From CAYGUK01 sp964352985 (GTDB taxonomy: Bacteria > Pseudomonadota > Gammaproteobacteria > JAHCLG01): DNA of 40,362 bases. Positions 7,448-15,547 of this stretch are shown here, in pieces. Each line of letters begins with the position of its first letter. Position 1 is the first letter of the stretch. Below the pieces are notes generated by a model that saw only the letters and a program-made list of their open reading frames with translations, had not been told where the DNA came from and did not search any database. The position numbers were made by a program, and so were the translations under genes. The stretch spans positions 1-40,362 of the forward strand of contig CAYGUK010000027.1 in the NCBI GenBank assembly GCA_964352985.1, given 5' to 3'.

Positions 7448-8636
7448 CAAAAATTCCAGCAGCCCCCATGCCTGTCCCAATACACATGGTGACTAAACCA
7501 TATTTTAAGTTATGGCGTTTTAATCCATGAATTATTGTAGCAGCACGAATTGCACCTGTTGCCCCTAATGGATGTCCCCAAGATATAGCACCACCAAGTG
7601 GATTAGTTTTAGCATGATCGAATTTTAATTCCTTCATGACAGCTAATGTTTGCGCAGCAAATGCTTCATTTAATTCGATCCAATCGATATCATTTAAACT
7701 GATGCCCGCGCTCTCTAACGCTTTAGGAACAGCAGCAACTGGACCAATTCCCATAAAGCGCGGTGGCACACCAGCTACTTGAAAAGTACTTAGACGAGCA
7801 AGCGGTGTTAAATTATATTCTTTTAACGCTTTTTCACTGACTAAAACTAAAGCGGCAGCACCGTCACTCATTTGTGAAGCATTGGCAGCAGTCACCGTAC
7901 CATTGATTTTAAACACTGTTGGAAGTTTGCCTAATAATTCCATTGAGGAACCTTCACGAGGTCCTTCGTCTTTGGTGACCTCTTTATTTTTTATAATTAA
8001 TTCACCCGTTTCTAAATCTGGAATGGATTCTTTAACAGTTACCGGTACAATTTCATCTTTAAACTCACCCTCCACTGTTGCTTTAAGCGCACGACGATGA
8101 CTTTCAAGGGCGAAGGCATCTTGTTCTTGACGCGAAACATGATATTTTTCTGCAACCATTTCGGCTGTTAATCCCATGCCTAACGCAATATCTTCATGTT
8201 CACCACCATTGGTAAAATAAGCAGGATTGGCAACAAATTTATTGCCCCCCATCGGAACCATGGTCATCGATTCCGTACCACCAGCAATAATGACATCAGC
8301 ATTCCCAGCCGCAATTCTATCGGCAGCAAGAGAAATAGTTTGCAAACCTGAAGAACAAAAACGATTAACAGTCATAGCGGGAACATTATCCGGCAAGCCC
8401 GCTAATAAACTACTAATTCGCGCAACATTCATGCCTTGCTCAGCTTCAGGCATCGCACAGCCAATGATGATGTCTTCATATTTTTCGTTTGGTATAGTTG
8501 GCACTTTTGCTAACACACCTTTTAAAGCGTGAACGAGTAAATCATCCGGACGAACATGTCTGAATACACCTCTCGCTTTACCAACCGGGGTTCTAACCGC
8601 CGCTACCACGTATACTGGTTGAATTTGATTCGACAT
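7437..8636 (-). CDS. fadA: Acetyl-CoA acyltransferase (3-ketoacyl-CoA thiolase)
   Basis: A 399-residue thiolase that cleaves 3-ketoacyl-CoA with CoA to acetyl-CoA and a shortened acyl-CoA, the last step of beta-oxidation. The nucleophilic cysteine is in NRFCSSGLQ (Cys94), the catalytic histidine in GHPLGATGA (His355) and the second cysteine in CIGTGMG (Cys385); NEAFAAQ is also present. An upstream in-frame ATG exists at 8649-8651, but I chose 8634-8636 because a GGAGAG Shine-Dalgarno sits about seven bases before it, and that motif is itself inside the longer form. It follows the fadN-type gene by 18 nt and forms a two-gene operon with it, comparable to B. subtilis fadNA. A biosynthetic acetyl-CoA acetyltransferase role cannot be excluded by sequence alone. 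Confidence 0.92.
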   Translation of the reverse strand: MSNQIQPVYVVAAVRTPVGKARGVFRHVRPDDLLVHALKGVLAKVPTIPNEKYEDIIIGCAMPEAEQGMNVARISSLLAGLPDNVPAMTVNRFCSSGLQTISLAADRIAAGNADVIIAGGTESMTMVPMGGNKFVANPAYFTNGGEHEDIALGMGLTAEMVAEKYHVSRQEQDAFALESHRRALKATVEGEFKDEIVPVTVKESIPDLETGELIIKNKEVTKDEGPREGSSMELLGKLPTVFKINGTVTAANASQMSDGAAALVLVSEKALKEYNLTPLARLSTFQVAGVPPRFMGIGPVAAVPKALESAGISLNDIDWIELNEAFAAQTLAVMKELKFDHAKTNPLGGAISWGHPLGATGAIRAATIIHGLKRHNLKYGLVTMCIGTGMGAAGIFEAL

Positions 8637-8654
8637 TTTTTCGCTCTCCATTAA

Positions 8655-11036
8655 TTAATTGCGTAAAGGTTTACCTGTTTTTAAAGTGTGGATGATCCTA
8701 GCTTGCGTTTTTTCACTTTTCGCAAGTTCTAAGAATAATTCACGTTCTAGACGTAAAATCCACGCTTCATCAACAAGTGTGCCTGTTTCTACTTCACCAC
8801 CACACATGACTTTTGCGATACATTTTCCAATGTAAAAATCATGTTCTGAAATGAAACCACCTTCACGATAATTAACTAATAACATTTCAATAGTCGCAAT
8901 TCCTGTTTTACCTGCAACTTGGATTTTAGGATGAATGGGTGGTCTGTAACCTGATTCATATAAGGCTAAAGCTTGTTTTTTTGCGACATATAAAATTTCA
9001 TTCGCATTAAAAACAACTTGATCGGCTCTCTCACGTAAGAAATGTTTCGCTCTAGCTTCAAGTGCACTACCGCAAACTTCTGCCATCGCAATTTGTTTAT
9101 AAGTGTGCTGTAAATAACGGAAAGGATCGTTATCTTGATAAGATTGACTTAATTGGCTTGCCCGTAAAGCAAACTCTTTACAGCCGCCACCTGCAGGGAG
9201 TAATCCAACACCTGCTTCAACTAAACCAACATAAGATTCAAGTGCGGCAACGGTTCTATCACAATGAAGCATTAGTTCACAGCCACCACCAAAAACATAA
9301 CCTTTTACAGCGGCAACAGTTGGCACTTGGCAGTAACGCAACATGAGTGATGTTTGTTGGAAAGTTTCAATCATTGATAAAAATTCATTCTCACGCCCCG
9401 AAGTTAACGCTTCTACGGCATTAGATAAATCTGCGCCAACACTAAAATTATCACCATGGCGTTGCCACAAAATTAAACCTTTAAAAGAATCTTCAGCTAA
9501 TTTTATTGCTTGTTGAATACCTTCTAATACGGCAGCACTGATTGTATTTGCTTTAGATTTAAAACTAACTATCACAACATCATCACCTTGATGCCAAGCA
9601 CGGATGGCATCAGTTTCAAACAACGTTTCGCCTTCATCAAATGTTTCACCTAAAACTTTATCAGGGAAAATTTGACGTTTATAAACGGGTAAATCAGAAC
9701 GAGATTTAAATTCATTAATATGAGGAGAAAATGCACCTTCAGCAGTATACACAGCATCTTGCTGAATCCAACTTGGTAACTCAGCTGAAGACATCGCTTT
9801 TTGAGCAACAATATCATCATTTATGGCATTAACGATATTTTTCCAACCTGCTTCTTGCCAAATTTCAAAAGGGCCTTGTTTCCAACCAAATCCCCAACGA
9901 ATGGCTAAATCAATATCTCTTACTGTATCTGCAATTTCAGCCAAATGATATGCGCTGTAGTGGAATAAATCACGATAGCATGCCCATAAAAATTGAGCTT
10001 GTGGATGATCACTATTTCTGAGTTTAGTAAACCTTTCTTTAGGATCACGAATTTTTAAAATCGCAACAACATCCTCAGCAGGCATTTCATCAGCAACGCG
10101 ATAATCACTCGTTTTAATATCTAAAACATGAATAACTTTGCCTTGTTTTTTGAATACGCCATTACCAGATTTTTGTCCCAGTGCGCCTTTGTTAATTAAA
10201 TCAAGCATCCAAGTTGGTAATTGAAAGTATTGGTACCATGGATCTTTATTTAAATTATCAGACATTGTTTTAACAACATGACCCATTGTATCTAATCCAA
10301 CAACATCTGCTGTTCTAAACGTTGCAGATTTGGCACGTCCAATTAAAGGCCCGGTTAATGCATCGACAACTTCAAGAGGAATATTAAATTTTTCTGCGTG
10401 ATACATTGTTGCAATCATAGAAAATACGCCAATACGATTTGCAACAAAATTGGGTGTGTCTTTTGCGTAAACGACACCTTTACCTAAAACAGAAACAAGG
10501 AATGTTTCAAGACCAGGTAAAATTTGAGGGTCGGTTTTATCACAAGGAATAATTTCGACTAAATGCATGTAACGTGGTGGATTGAAAAAATGCACGCCAC
10601 AAAAACGGCTGCGTAGTTTTTTAGGTAATACTTCAGCTAACTGGTTAATACTCAAACCTGAGGTATTACTTACAAAAATGACTTCGTCTTTTAAATAGGG
10701 ACTGACATGTTCGTATAATTCTTCTTTCCAATCTAATCGTTCAGCAATTGCTTCAATAACTAAATCACATTGTTTAAGAAGTTCAATTTCAGTTTTATAA
10801 TTTGCTGCGTGAATAAATTGAATTTTATTTTTTTCAGCAAGTGGTGGTGGTTTTAATTTAGTTAATCGATTAATGGCGTTATTAACAATACCGTTTGGAT
10901 CCCCGGTTTCAGCTGGCAAATCAAAAAGTAAAACTTCAACATTGGCATTCGCTAAATGTGCAGCAATTTGCGCCCCCATGACACCCGCACCCAGTACTGC
11001 TACTTTGCGCACATTTAATCTAGTGGTTACATCCAT
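8655..11036 (-). CDS. fadN: 3-hydroxyacyl-CoA dehydrogenase / enoyl-CoA hydratase, FadN-type
   Basis: A 793-residue bifunctional beta-oxidation enzyme. The NAD-binding 3-hydroxyacyl-CoA dehydrogenase half comes first: GAGVMG at 16-21, NTSGLS near 124-129, and GVHFFNPP (147-154) with the catalytic His149 and Glu161. The enoyl-CoA hydratase/crotonase half is at the C-terminus: GADL (534-537, oxyanion region), GGGCE (583-587) and VGLVEAGVGLLPAGGG from 603, giving Glu587 and Glu607 as candidate catalytic acids. This domain order is that of FadN and is the reverse of E. coli FadB/FadJ. The protein is complete. A GAGAGG Shine-Dalgarno lies about five bases before the ATG. It is the first gene of a pair with the downstream thiolase. 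Substrate chain length cannot be told by eye. Confidence 0.92.
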   Translation of the reverse strand: MDVTTRLNVRKVAVLGAGVMGAQIAAHLANANVEVLLFDLPAETGDPNGIVNNAINRLTKLKPPPLAEKNKIQFIHAANYKTEIELLKQCDLVIEAIAERLDWKEELYEHVSPYLKDEVIFVSNTSGLSINQLAEVLPKKLRSRFCGVHFFNPPRYMHLVEIIPCDKTDPQILPGLETFLVSVLGKGVVYAKDTPNFVANRIGVFSMIATMYHAEKFNIPLEVVDALTGPLIGRAKSATFRTADVVGLDTMGHVVKTMSDNLNKDPWYQYFQLPTWMLDLINKGALGQKSGNGVFKKQGKVIHVLDIKTSDYRVADEMPAEDVVAILKIRDPKERFTKLRNSDHPQAQFLWACYRDLFHYSAYHLAEIADTVRDIDLAIRWGFGWKQGPFEIWQEAGWKNIVNAINDDIVAQKAMSSAELPSWIQQDAVYTAEGAFSPHINEFKSRSDLPVYKRQIFPDKVLGETFDEGETLFETDAIRAWHQGDDVVIVSFKSKANTISAAVLEGIQQAIKLAEDSFKGLILWQRHGDNFSVGADLSNAVEALTSGRENEFLSMIETFQQTSLMLRYCQVPTVAAVKGYVFGGGCELMLHCDRTVAALESYVGLVEAGVGLLPAGGGCKEFALRASQLSQSYQDNDPFRYLQHTYKQIAMAEVCGSALEARAKHFLRERADQVVFNANEILYVAKKQALALYESGYRPPIHPKIQVAGKTGIATIEMLLVNYREGGFISEHDFYIGKCIAKVMCGGEVETGTLVDEAWILRLERELFLELAKSEKTQARIIHTLKTGKPLRN

Positions 11037-11155
11037 ACTCGCCTCTCATTAATAATGACAAAGGCACGGATAGTAACACAAAAATTAAAAGTCTTACTAA
11101 CTGATTTTTTCTGAACAGAAAAAGATTAACTAGTTTAATATTTGATGATTAAAAA

Positions 11156-11392
11156 TTAATCGTCATCAAGCTCAAACTCATCATCAAAAACTGATCCTAA
11201 CTCATCACGCAAACGTTTTTTTTCAAAATATTTTTCAACATGGCGACGTGAATTGCCAGGATTGCTTTTATCGTTTGCAGCTTCTGCATTTTCAAAATCT
11301 ACCGTATCATCTTCTAGATTTTCATCTGAAATATTTTCGTCATCCATAAATTCTTCATCATCATATTGTTCATTTGAATCTTGATAGGCCAT
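11156..11392 (-). CDS. Small acidic protein, possibly PA3496-like
   Basis: A 78-residue, very acidic protein. The first 45 residues are dominated by Asp/Glu (repeated DDEE/DEN clusters) and are probably disordered. They are followed by a basic helical patch, RRHVEKYFEKKRLRDEL (about 49-65), and an acidic tail of alternating Asp, Glu and Phe/Leu. The basic helix plus acidic tail resembles the short PA3496-family proteins of gammaproteobacteria, sometimes annotated as putative envelope-integrity proteins; I hold that match only loosely. A strong GGAGGG Shine-Dalgarno precedes the ATG by about seven bases, which supports real translation. It stands 119 nt upstream of the fadN gene on the same strand and diverges from the membrane-protein gene at 11653. 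Confidence 0.75.
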   Translation of the reverse strand: MAYQDSNEQYDDEEFMDDENISDENLEDDTVDFENAEAANDKSNPGNSRRHVEKYFEKKRLRDELGSVFDDEFELDDD

Positions 11393-11553
11393 GTTATTAC
11401 CCTCCAGATTTCGCGTTAATCAAGTCGTTTTTTTTGTTACATTGCAGCATCTGAAAACACTGCTCCTTGATATAACTATAGACTATTTTTAAACCTATTC
11501 AGTTCAATCGATAGTGCTATATAAAATCCATTTATTATTATACATTTATCGTA

Positions 11554-11582
11554 ATGACACCATGGTATCGCTATGGTATAAT
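11554..11582 (+). promoter_or_regulatory. Sigma-70-type promoter for the gene at 11653
   Basis: ATGACA (11554-11559, five of six consensus bases) and a perfect TATAAT (11577-11582) are separated by exactly 17 bases. Transcription would begin near 11589, giving a leader of about 64 nt before the ATG. Confidence 0.75.
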
Positions 11583-11652
11583 ATCAACTTATTGTCTCAC
11601 AAAATTAAAAAAGTGATAATATTTTTTTACTAAACGATCTGAGGAGATTTTC

Positions 11653-12063
11653 ATGAGTTTTCGTCAATGGTGGGCCAACCAAGATAGTCAAAATCAAAGA
11701 CCAGATAGTTACCGTCATCCCATTTTAGTTTTTCTTTTATTTTTAATTTTTACTGCCAACATTGCTATCCTATTCACGTTACCTGAAATCGTTCATAAAT
11801 TTTCAATCGTTGGTAAAACATCACAATTTTTCTCAGTCTTTGGTATTTTAGCTATTATTAACATTCTATTTATTGTGGCACTTTGTCGCTGGAAAAAATG
11901 GGGTTTTTATGGTCTTTGCGCCAGTGCTTTAATTATCCTGGGTATTAATATTTATTTAGATGTCCCGATTTTACGAGCACTGTCTAGCTTAGTGACAATT
12001 ATATTTTTATATGGCGCGTTACATTTAGGTGGAAAAGATAAAGCTTGGCATAAATTAACTTAA
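11653..12063 (+). CDS. Four-helix membrane protein of unknown function
   Basis: A 136-residue inner-membrane protein. After a short polar N-terminus (MSFRQWWANQDSQNQRPD) there are four hydrophobic segments at about 23-43, 61-80, 85-104 and 108-126, followed by a basic cytoplasmic tail. I do not recognise a named family. A GAGGAG Shine-Dalgarno lies seven bases before the ATG and a good sigma-70 promoter lies upstream, so expression is likely. It is the only plus-strand gene within the fatty-acid block, and it converges on the fadJ gene, with a bidirectional hairpin between them. A link to lipid metabolism is suggested only by location. Confidence 0.8.
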   Translation: MSFRQWWANQDSQNQRPDSYRHPILVFLLFLIFTANIAILFTLPEIVHKFSIVGKTSQFFSVFGILAIINILFIVALCRWKKWGFYGLCASALIILGINIYLDVPILRALSSLVTIIFLYGALHLGGKDKAWHKLT

Positions 12064-12094
12064 TACTCGATAGATAATAAAGTTCAGGTAAATA

Positions 12095-12140
12095 ATTTTG
12101 AACATCCCGCTTAATGGTATTAAAGATGGATGTTCAAAAT
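12095..12140. terminator. Hairpin terminator between convergent genes
   Basis: Perfect 13-bp arms (12095-12107 and 12128-12140, ATTTTGAACATCC and its complement) enclose a 20-nt loop between the ends of the membrane-protein gene and fadJ. The stem has A/T-rich ends but no long T-run on either side, so termination may be moderate in both directions. Confidence 0.7.
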
Positions 12141-12150
12141 TTAAAAAAGC

Positions 12151-14226
12151 TTAATCTACTAATTCTTTAATTTCATCTTCAGTCTTTTTTTTTGGAACGA
12201 TAGGTGAAACTGTAATATCCGATTGCTTAGTGAGTTGTTTCGAATAATGTATTGGCCCACCCCGAAATGGTGCAAAGCCGGTACCAAAAATCATACCTGT
12301 ATCTAATAAATCTCCATTTTCTACAACAGATTCTTCTAAACACGCGTTTGATTCTTTAATCATGGCATTAATAAGTCGCTCAGTAATATCATCAGGGGCA
12401 CGATAATCTCTGGGGATTTTAGGTTTAATCACTCGACCTTTTTTATACTCATAAAATCCTTTACCCGATTTTTTACCAAGTTCACCATTCCCTACTTTTT
12501 CTTGTAAGATTTCTGGAACTACGCCTCCAAAAATAGTAACTAAATATTTAGCAACATCAAGCGCAACATCAAGTCCCACATTATCAACTAATTCAACGGG
12601 CCCCATCGGCATACCAAATTGTTTAGCGGCTTTATCAATAACAGCCATTGGCACACCTTCGTTGTAAAGATTTATTGCTTCAAGTAAATAAGGCACTAAT
12701 ACTCTATTGACTAAAAATCCAGGGCTGGATTTAACAGGGAGAGGTAATTTTCCAATTTTACCCACAAATGCGAAACTATTTTTCATCACTTCTTCATTTG
12801 TTTTTTCGCCTTTTATTATTTCGACTAGTTGCATCTTAGGCACTGGATTAAAAAAGTGAATTCCAACTAAGCGACTGGGATCTTTCATTACTTGATTAAT
12901 ATCATCTAATGCAATACTCGATGTATTCGTCGCAAGAATTGCATCTGGTTTTGCTTTTTCTTCTAGAACTTTAAATAAAGCTTGTTTAGCTTCTAAATTT
13001 TCAAAGATAGCCTCAATAATCACATCTGCTGATTTCACACAACGACCTTCTGGATCAGGCATTAATCTATCCATTGCAGCTGTAATTAAATGAGGTTGTT
13101 TTAGTTTATGTTTAAATAATTGATACGCGCGTTGAATTGCAGGACCGATAAATTTAGGTTCTCTATCTTGGAGAGTCACTTGCATGCCTCTTAATGCGCA
13201 AACTGCAGCGATGTCGCCACCCATCGTACCAGCACCCACAACATGAACATGACGTGGCTTAAATAAACTACCTTTACCAAAACCCTTTAATTTTTCTTGT
13301 AAGAAAAATACTCGAACTAAATTTTTAGAAGTTTCACTTACTAATAAGCGACCAATAGATTCTGCCTCTTGTTCCATCGCTTCTTCAGAAACACCATAAT
13401 CATACCAATTTTTCATTACAGCAAACGGCGCAGGATAATGATTAGGATTTGCTTTCGCGATTAATGAATTTCTTAATACGCCTCCGATTAATGGCCAAGA
13501 TTTTAATTTTTGTAATCGCTTTGAAGTTTGCAAATGATATATAACCCAACGCATTAATGTTGAGTTTGAAAATTTTTGCATTCTTGAAGCTTGATGAGCT
13601 GCTGGTTTATCAAGAATAAATCGCTCTGCGGCAGTTAATAAATGACGTTTAGGAACAGCTGCGTCAATCATTCCGATTTTATAAGCTTTTCGAGCATCAT
13701 ACATGTAACCAGTTAAAATTGCATTTAACGCATTAGGTGCACCAATTAATTTTGGTAACCTAACAGTCCCACCCCAACCGGGGTGAATACCTAAAAATAC
13801 TTCGGGCAATCCAATTTTTGTGTTGCCATCAGAACATGCAATACGATATTTGCATGCTAAGGCTAATTCACATCCGCCCCCCAAACAAAATCCATCGATT
13901 AAAGCTAAAGTTGGAATTTTTAAGCCTTCGAGTTTATTAAAAACATATTGGCCTTTTTTGATTACTGTTACTGCTTCATCAACGTCTTTTAATTTTGTAA
14001 ATTGTTCGATATCAGCGCCAACAATAAAACCTGTTTTTTTAGCCGATTGAATTATTAAGCCAACTTGCTGAAGTGGATCGCGATCGATGTCATCTAATAT
14101 TTCATTGAATTCAGTTAAGACAGGTTCATTTAAAGAATTTGCAGAGGAATCGGCTCTATCAATAGTCGCCCATAATATTTTATTTTCATCTAGTTTTAAT
14201 TTCCAATGTTGATATTGCTTTAACAT
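12151..14226 (-). CDS. fadJ: Fatty-acid oxidation complex alpha subunit (FadB/FadJ type)
   Basis: A 691-residue multifunctional enzyme with the classic FadB/FadJ order: enoyl-CoA hydratase first, then 3-hydroxyacyl-CoA dehydrogenase. In the hydratase half GADIEQF (70-76), GGGCE (Glu120) and GLPEVFLGIHPGWGG (Glu142) match the two catalytic glutamates. The dehydrogenase half has GAGTMG (331-336), NTSSIALDDI and GIHFFNPVPKMQLVEI with His457. It would hydrate enoyl-CoA and oxidise the hydroxyacyl-CoA with NAD+. It is near E. coli FadJ in length and partnered with a FadI-like thiolase, so I use fadJ, though fadB cannot be excluded. An AAGGGAA Shine-Dalgarno precedes the ATG and only one base separates it from the thiolase stop. 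It is the last gene of the fadE-fadI-fadJ operon, closed by a hairpin. Confidence 0.92.
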   Translation of the reverse strand: MLKQYQHWKLKLDENKILWATIDRADSSANSLNEPVLTEFNEILDDIDRDPLQQVGLIIQSAKKTGFIVGADIEQFTKLKDVDEAVTVIKKGQYVFNKLEGLKIPTLALIDGFCLGGGCELALACKYRIACSDGNTKIGLPEVFLGIHPGWGGTVRLPKLIGAPNALNAILTGYMYDARKAYKIGMIDAAVPKRHLLTAAERFILDKPAAHQASRMQKFSNSTLMRWVIYHLQTSKRLQKLKSWPLIGGVLRNSLIAKANPNHYPAPFAVMKNWYDYGVSEEAMEQEAESIGRLLVSETSKNLVRVFFLQEKLKGFGKGSLFKPRHVHVVGAGTMGGDIAAVCALRGMQVTLQDREPKFIGPAIQRAYQLFKHKLKQPHLITAAMDRLMPDPEGRCVKSADVIIEAIFENLEAKQALFKVLEEKAKPDAILATNTSSIALDDINQVMKDPSRLVGIHFFNPVPKMQLVEIIKGEKTNEEVMKNSFAFVGKIGKLPLPVKSSPGFLVNRVLVPYLLEAINLYNEGVPMAVIDKAAKQFGMPMGPVELVDNVGLDVALDVAKYLVTIFGGVVPEILQEKVGNGELGKKSGKGFYEYKKGRVIKPKIPRDYRAPDDITERLINAMIKESNACLEESVVENGDLLDTGMIFGTGFAPFRGGPIHYSKQLTKQSDITVSPIVPKKKTEDEIKELVD

Positions 14227-14227
14227 A

Positions 14228-15547
14228 TTAATTCCCTTCTCCTACATTCTCAACTAACATGGCTCCGCCTTGACCGCCACCAATACAAATAGTCGCAACG
14301 CCGCGTTTTGCATTTTTTCGTTTTAGAACATTTAGTAAATGTAATACTATTCTTGCACCACTTGCTCCAACTGGATGTCCTATCGAAATAGCGCCACCAT
14401 CAATATTTAATTTACTTTGCTCAATCAAACCAAACGAATTTTTTAACCCTAATTGATTAACACAAAAATCTTTATCATTTAAGGCATTTAAACAAGCTAA
14501 TACTTGAGCAGCAAACGCTTCATTTAATTCCCAGTAATCTATATCATTATTCGTTAATTGTTGACGTTCCATTAACTCTGAAGTTGCAAATACGGGACCT
14601 AAACCCATTTGTGCAGGATCTAAGGCAGACCATTGCACATCAACGATTTTCCCAAGAACGGGTAATTGATATTGATTAATGGCATCTTCACTAGCCATGA
14701 TAAGAAACGCGGCACCATCTGTAACTTGGGAACTATTTCCTGCTGTTACAGCACCAAATTTCTTATCAAAAACGGGTTTAAGTTTAGCCAACTTTTCAAC
14801 GCTGGAATCAGATCGATATCCTTCATCATGTTCAATAACATTGCCATTATTTGCATATAAAGGAACGATTTCATCGTTGAAAATTCCTTCTTGTTGCGCG
14901 AGTCCAAGTCTCACATGTGATTGCACGGCGAATTCATCCATTTGCTTGCGTGAAACATGATAAAGATAAGCTAAATTTTCTGCTGTTTGTCCCATGTTAA
15001 GATTGATCACCGGATCTGTTAAACCAACTAATAAAGCAATAATTGGATTAAAGGCTTGCGCTAAAGGTACGCTAAACATCGTTTTAGTTTTTGCCCATGC
15101 GCCTCGAGATTTATTTAATTGCACAAACCAATTAACCATTTTTTTATTATAAATAAGTGGTCCTCGACTCATGGCATCTGTGCCACCAGCTAAAACAAGA
15201 TCATGTCGTCCTGTTAAAATATCTTTATAAGCATTATCTAAGGCCTGCATACCTGAAGCGCAATTACGTTGCACCGTCCAAGCAGGTACTTTTTCACCAC
15301 AGCCTAATCGCAATGCGATAATTCTTGCAATATTTGCTTCATCAGCATTTGGTACCATGCAGCCTGTGATCACTTCGTTAATATCACTAGGATGAAACGG
15401 TTGTCTTGCTAATAAAGAACGACACGCAGCAACAGCGAGATCACTGGCAGAAAATGCACCCGGTTTTCCTAATGCTTTTAAAAATGGCGTGCGTGATCCA
15501 TCAACAATATAAACTACGCGACTTCCGCTTGACGATTTTCTTGCCAT
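14228..15547 (-). CDS. fadI: 3-ketoacyl-CoA thiolase (FadI type)
   Basis: A 439-residue thiolase, longer than the other thiolase in the window and close to FadI in size. The catalytic cysteine is in QRNCASGMQ (Cys96), the histidine in GHPVGASGAR (His391), and the second cysteine in CIGGGQGG (Cys421); NEAFAAQ is also present. It would form a complex with the FadJ-like protein encoded one base downstream. Its start lies 34 bases inside the end of fadE in another frame. A GAGAGG Shine-Dalgarno sits about 11 bases upstream, a little far. No other suitable methionine precedes the conserved VVYIVDGSRTPF segment, so this start is needed to give an intact protein. Confidence 0.93.
   Translation of the reverse strand: MARKSSSGSRVVYIVDGSRTPFLKALGKPGAFSASDLAVAACRSLLARQPFHPSDINEVITGCMVPNADEANIARIIALRLGCGEKVPAWTVQRNCASGMQALDNAYKDILTGRHDLVLAGGTDAMSRGPLIYNKKMVNWFVQLNKSRGAWAKTKTMFSVPLAQAFNPIIALLVGLTDPVINLNMGQTAENLAYLYHVSRKQMDEFAVQSHVRLGLAQQEGIFNDEIVPLYANNGNVIEHDEGYRSDSSVEKLAKLKPVFDKKFGAVTAGNSSQVTDGAAFLIMASEDAINQYQLPVLGKIVDVQWSALDPAQMGLGPVFATSELMERQQLTNNDIDYWELNEAFAAQVLACLNALNDKDFCVNQLGLKNSFGLIEQSKLNIDGGAISIGHPVGASGARIVLHLLNVLKRKNAKRGVATICIGGGQGGAMLVENVGEGN

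Noticed and set aside
8227..8532. A 101-codon plus-strand frame antisense to fadA
   Set aside because: Shadow of a strongly conserved thiolase; composition follows the complementary strand and no Shine-Dalgarno is present.
15514..15547. The 34-base overlap of fadE and fadI as a possible frameshift or fusion
   Set aside because: Both proteins are complete at both ends and of normal length, so this is an ordinary overlap of neighbouring genes.
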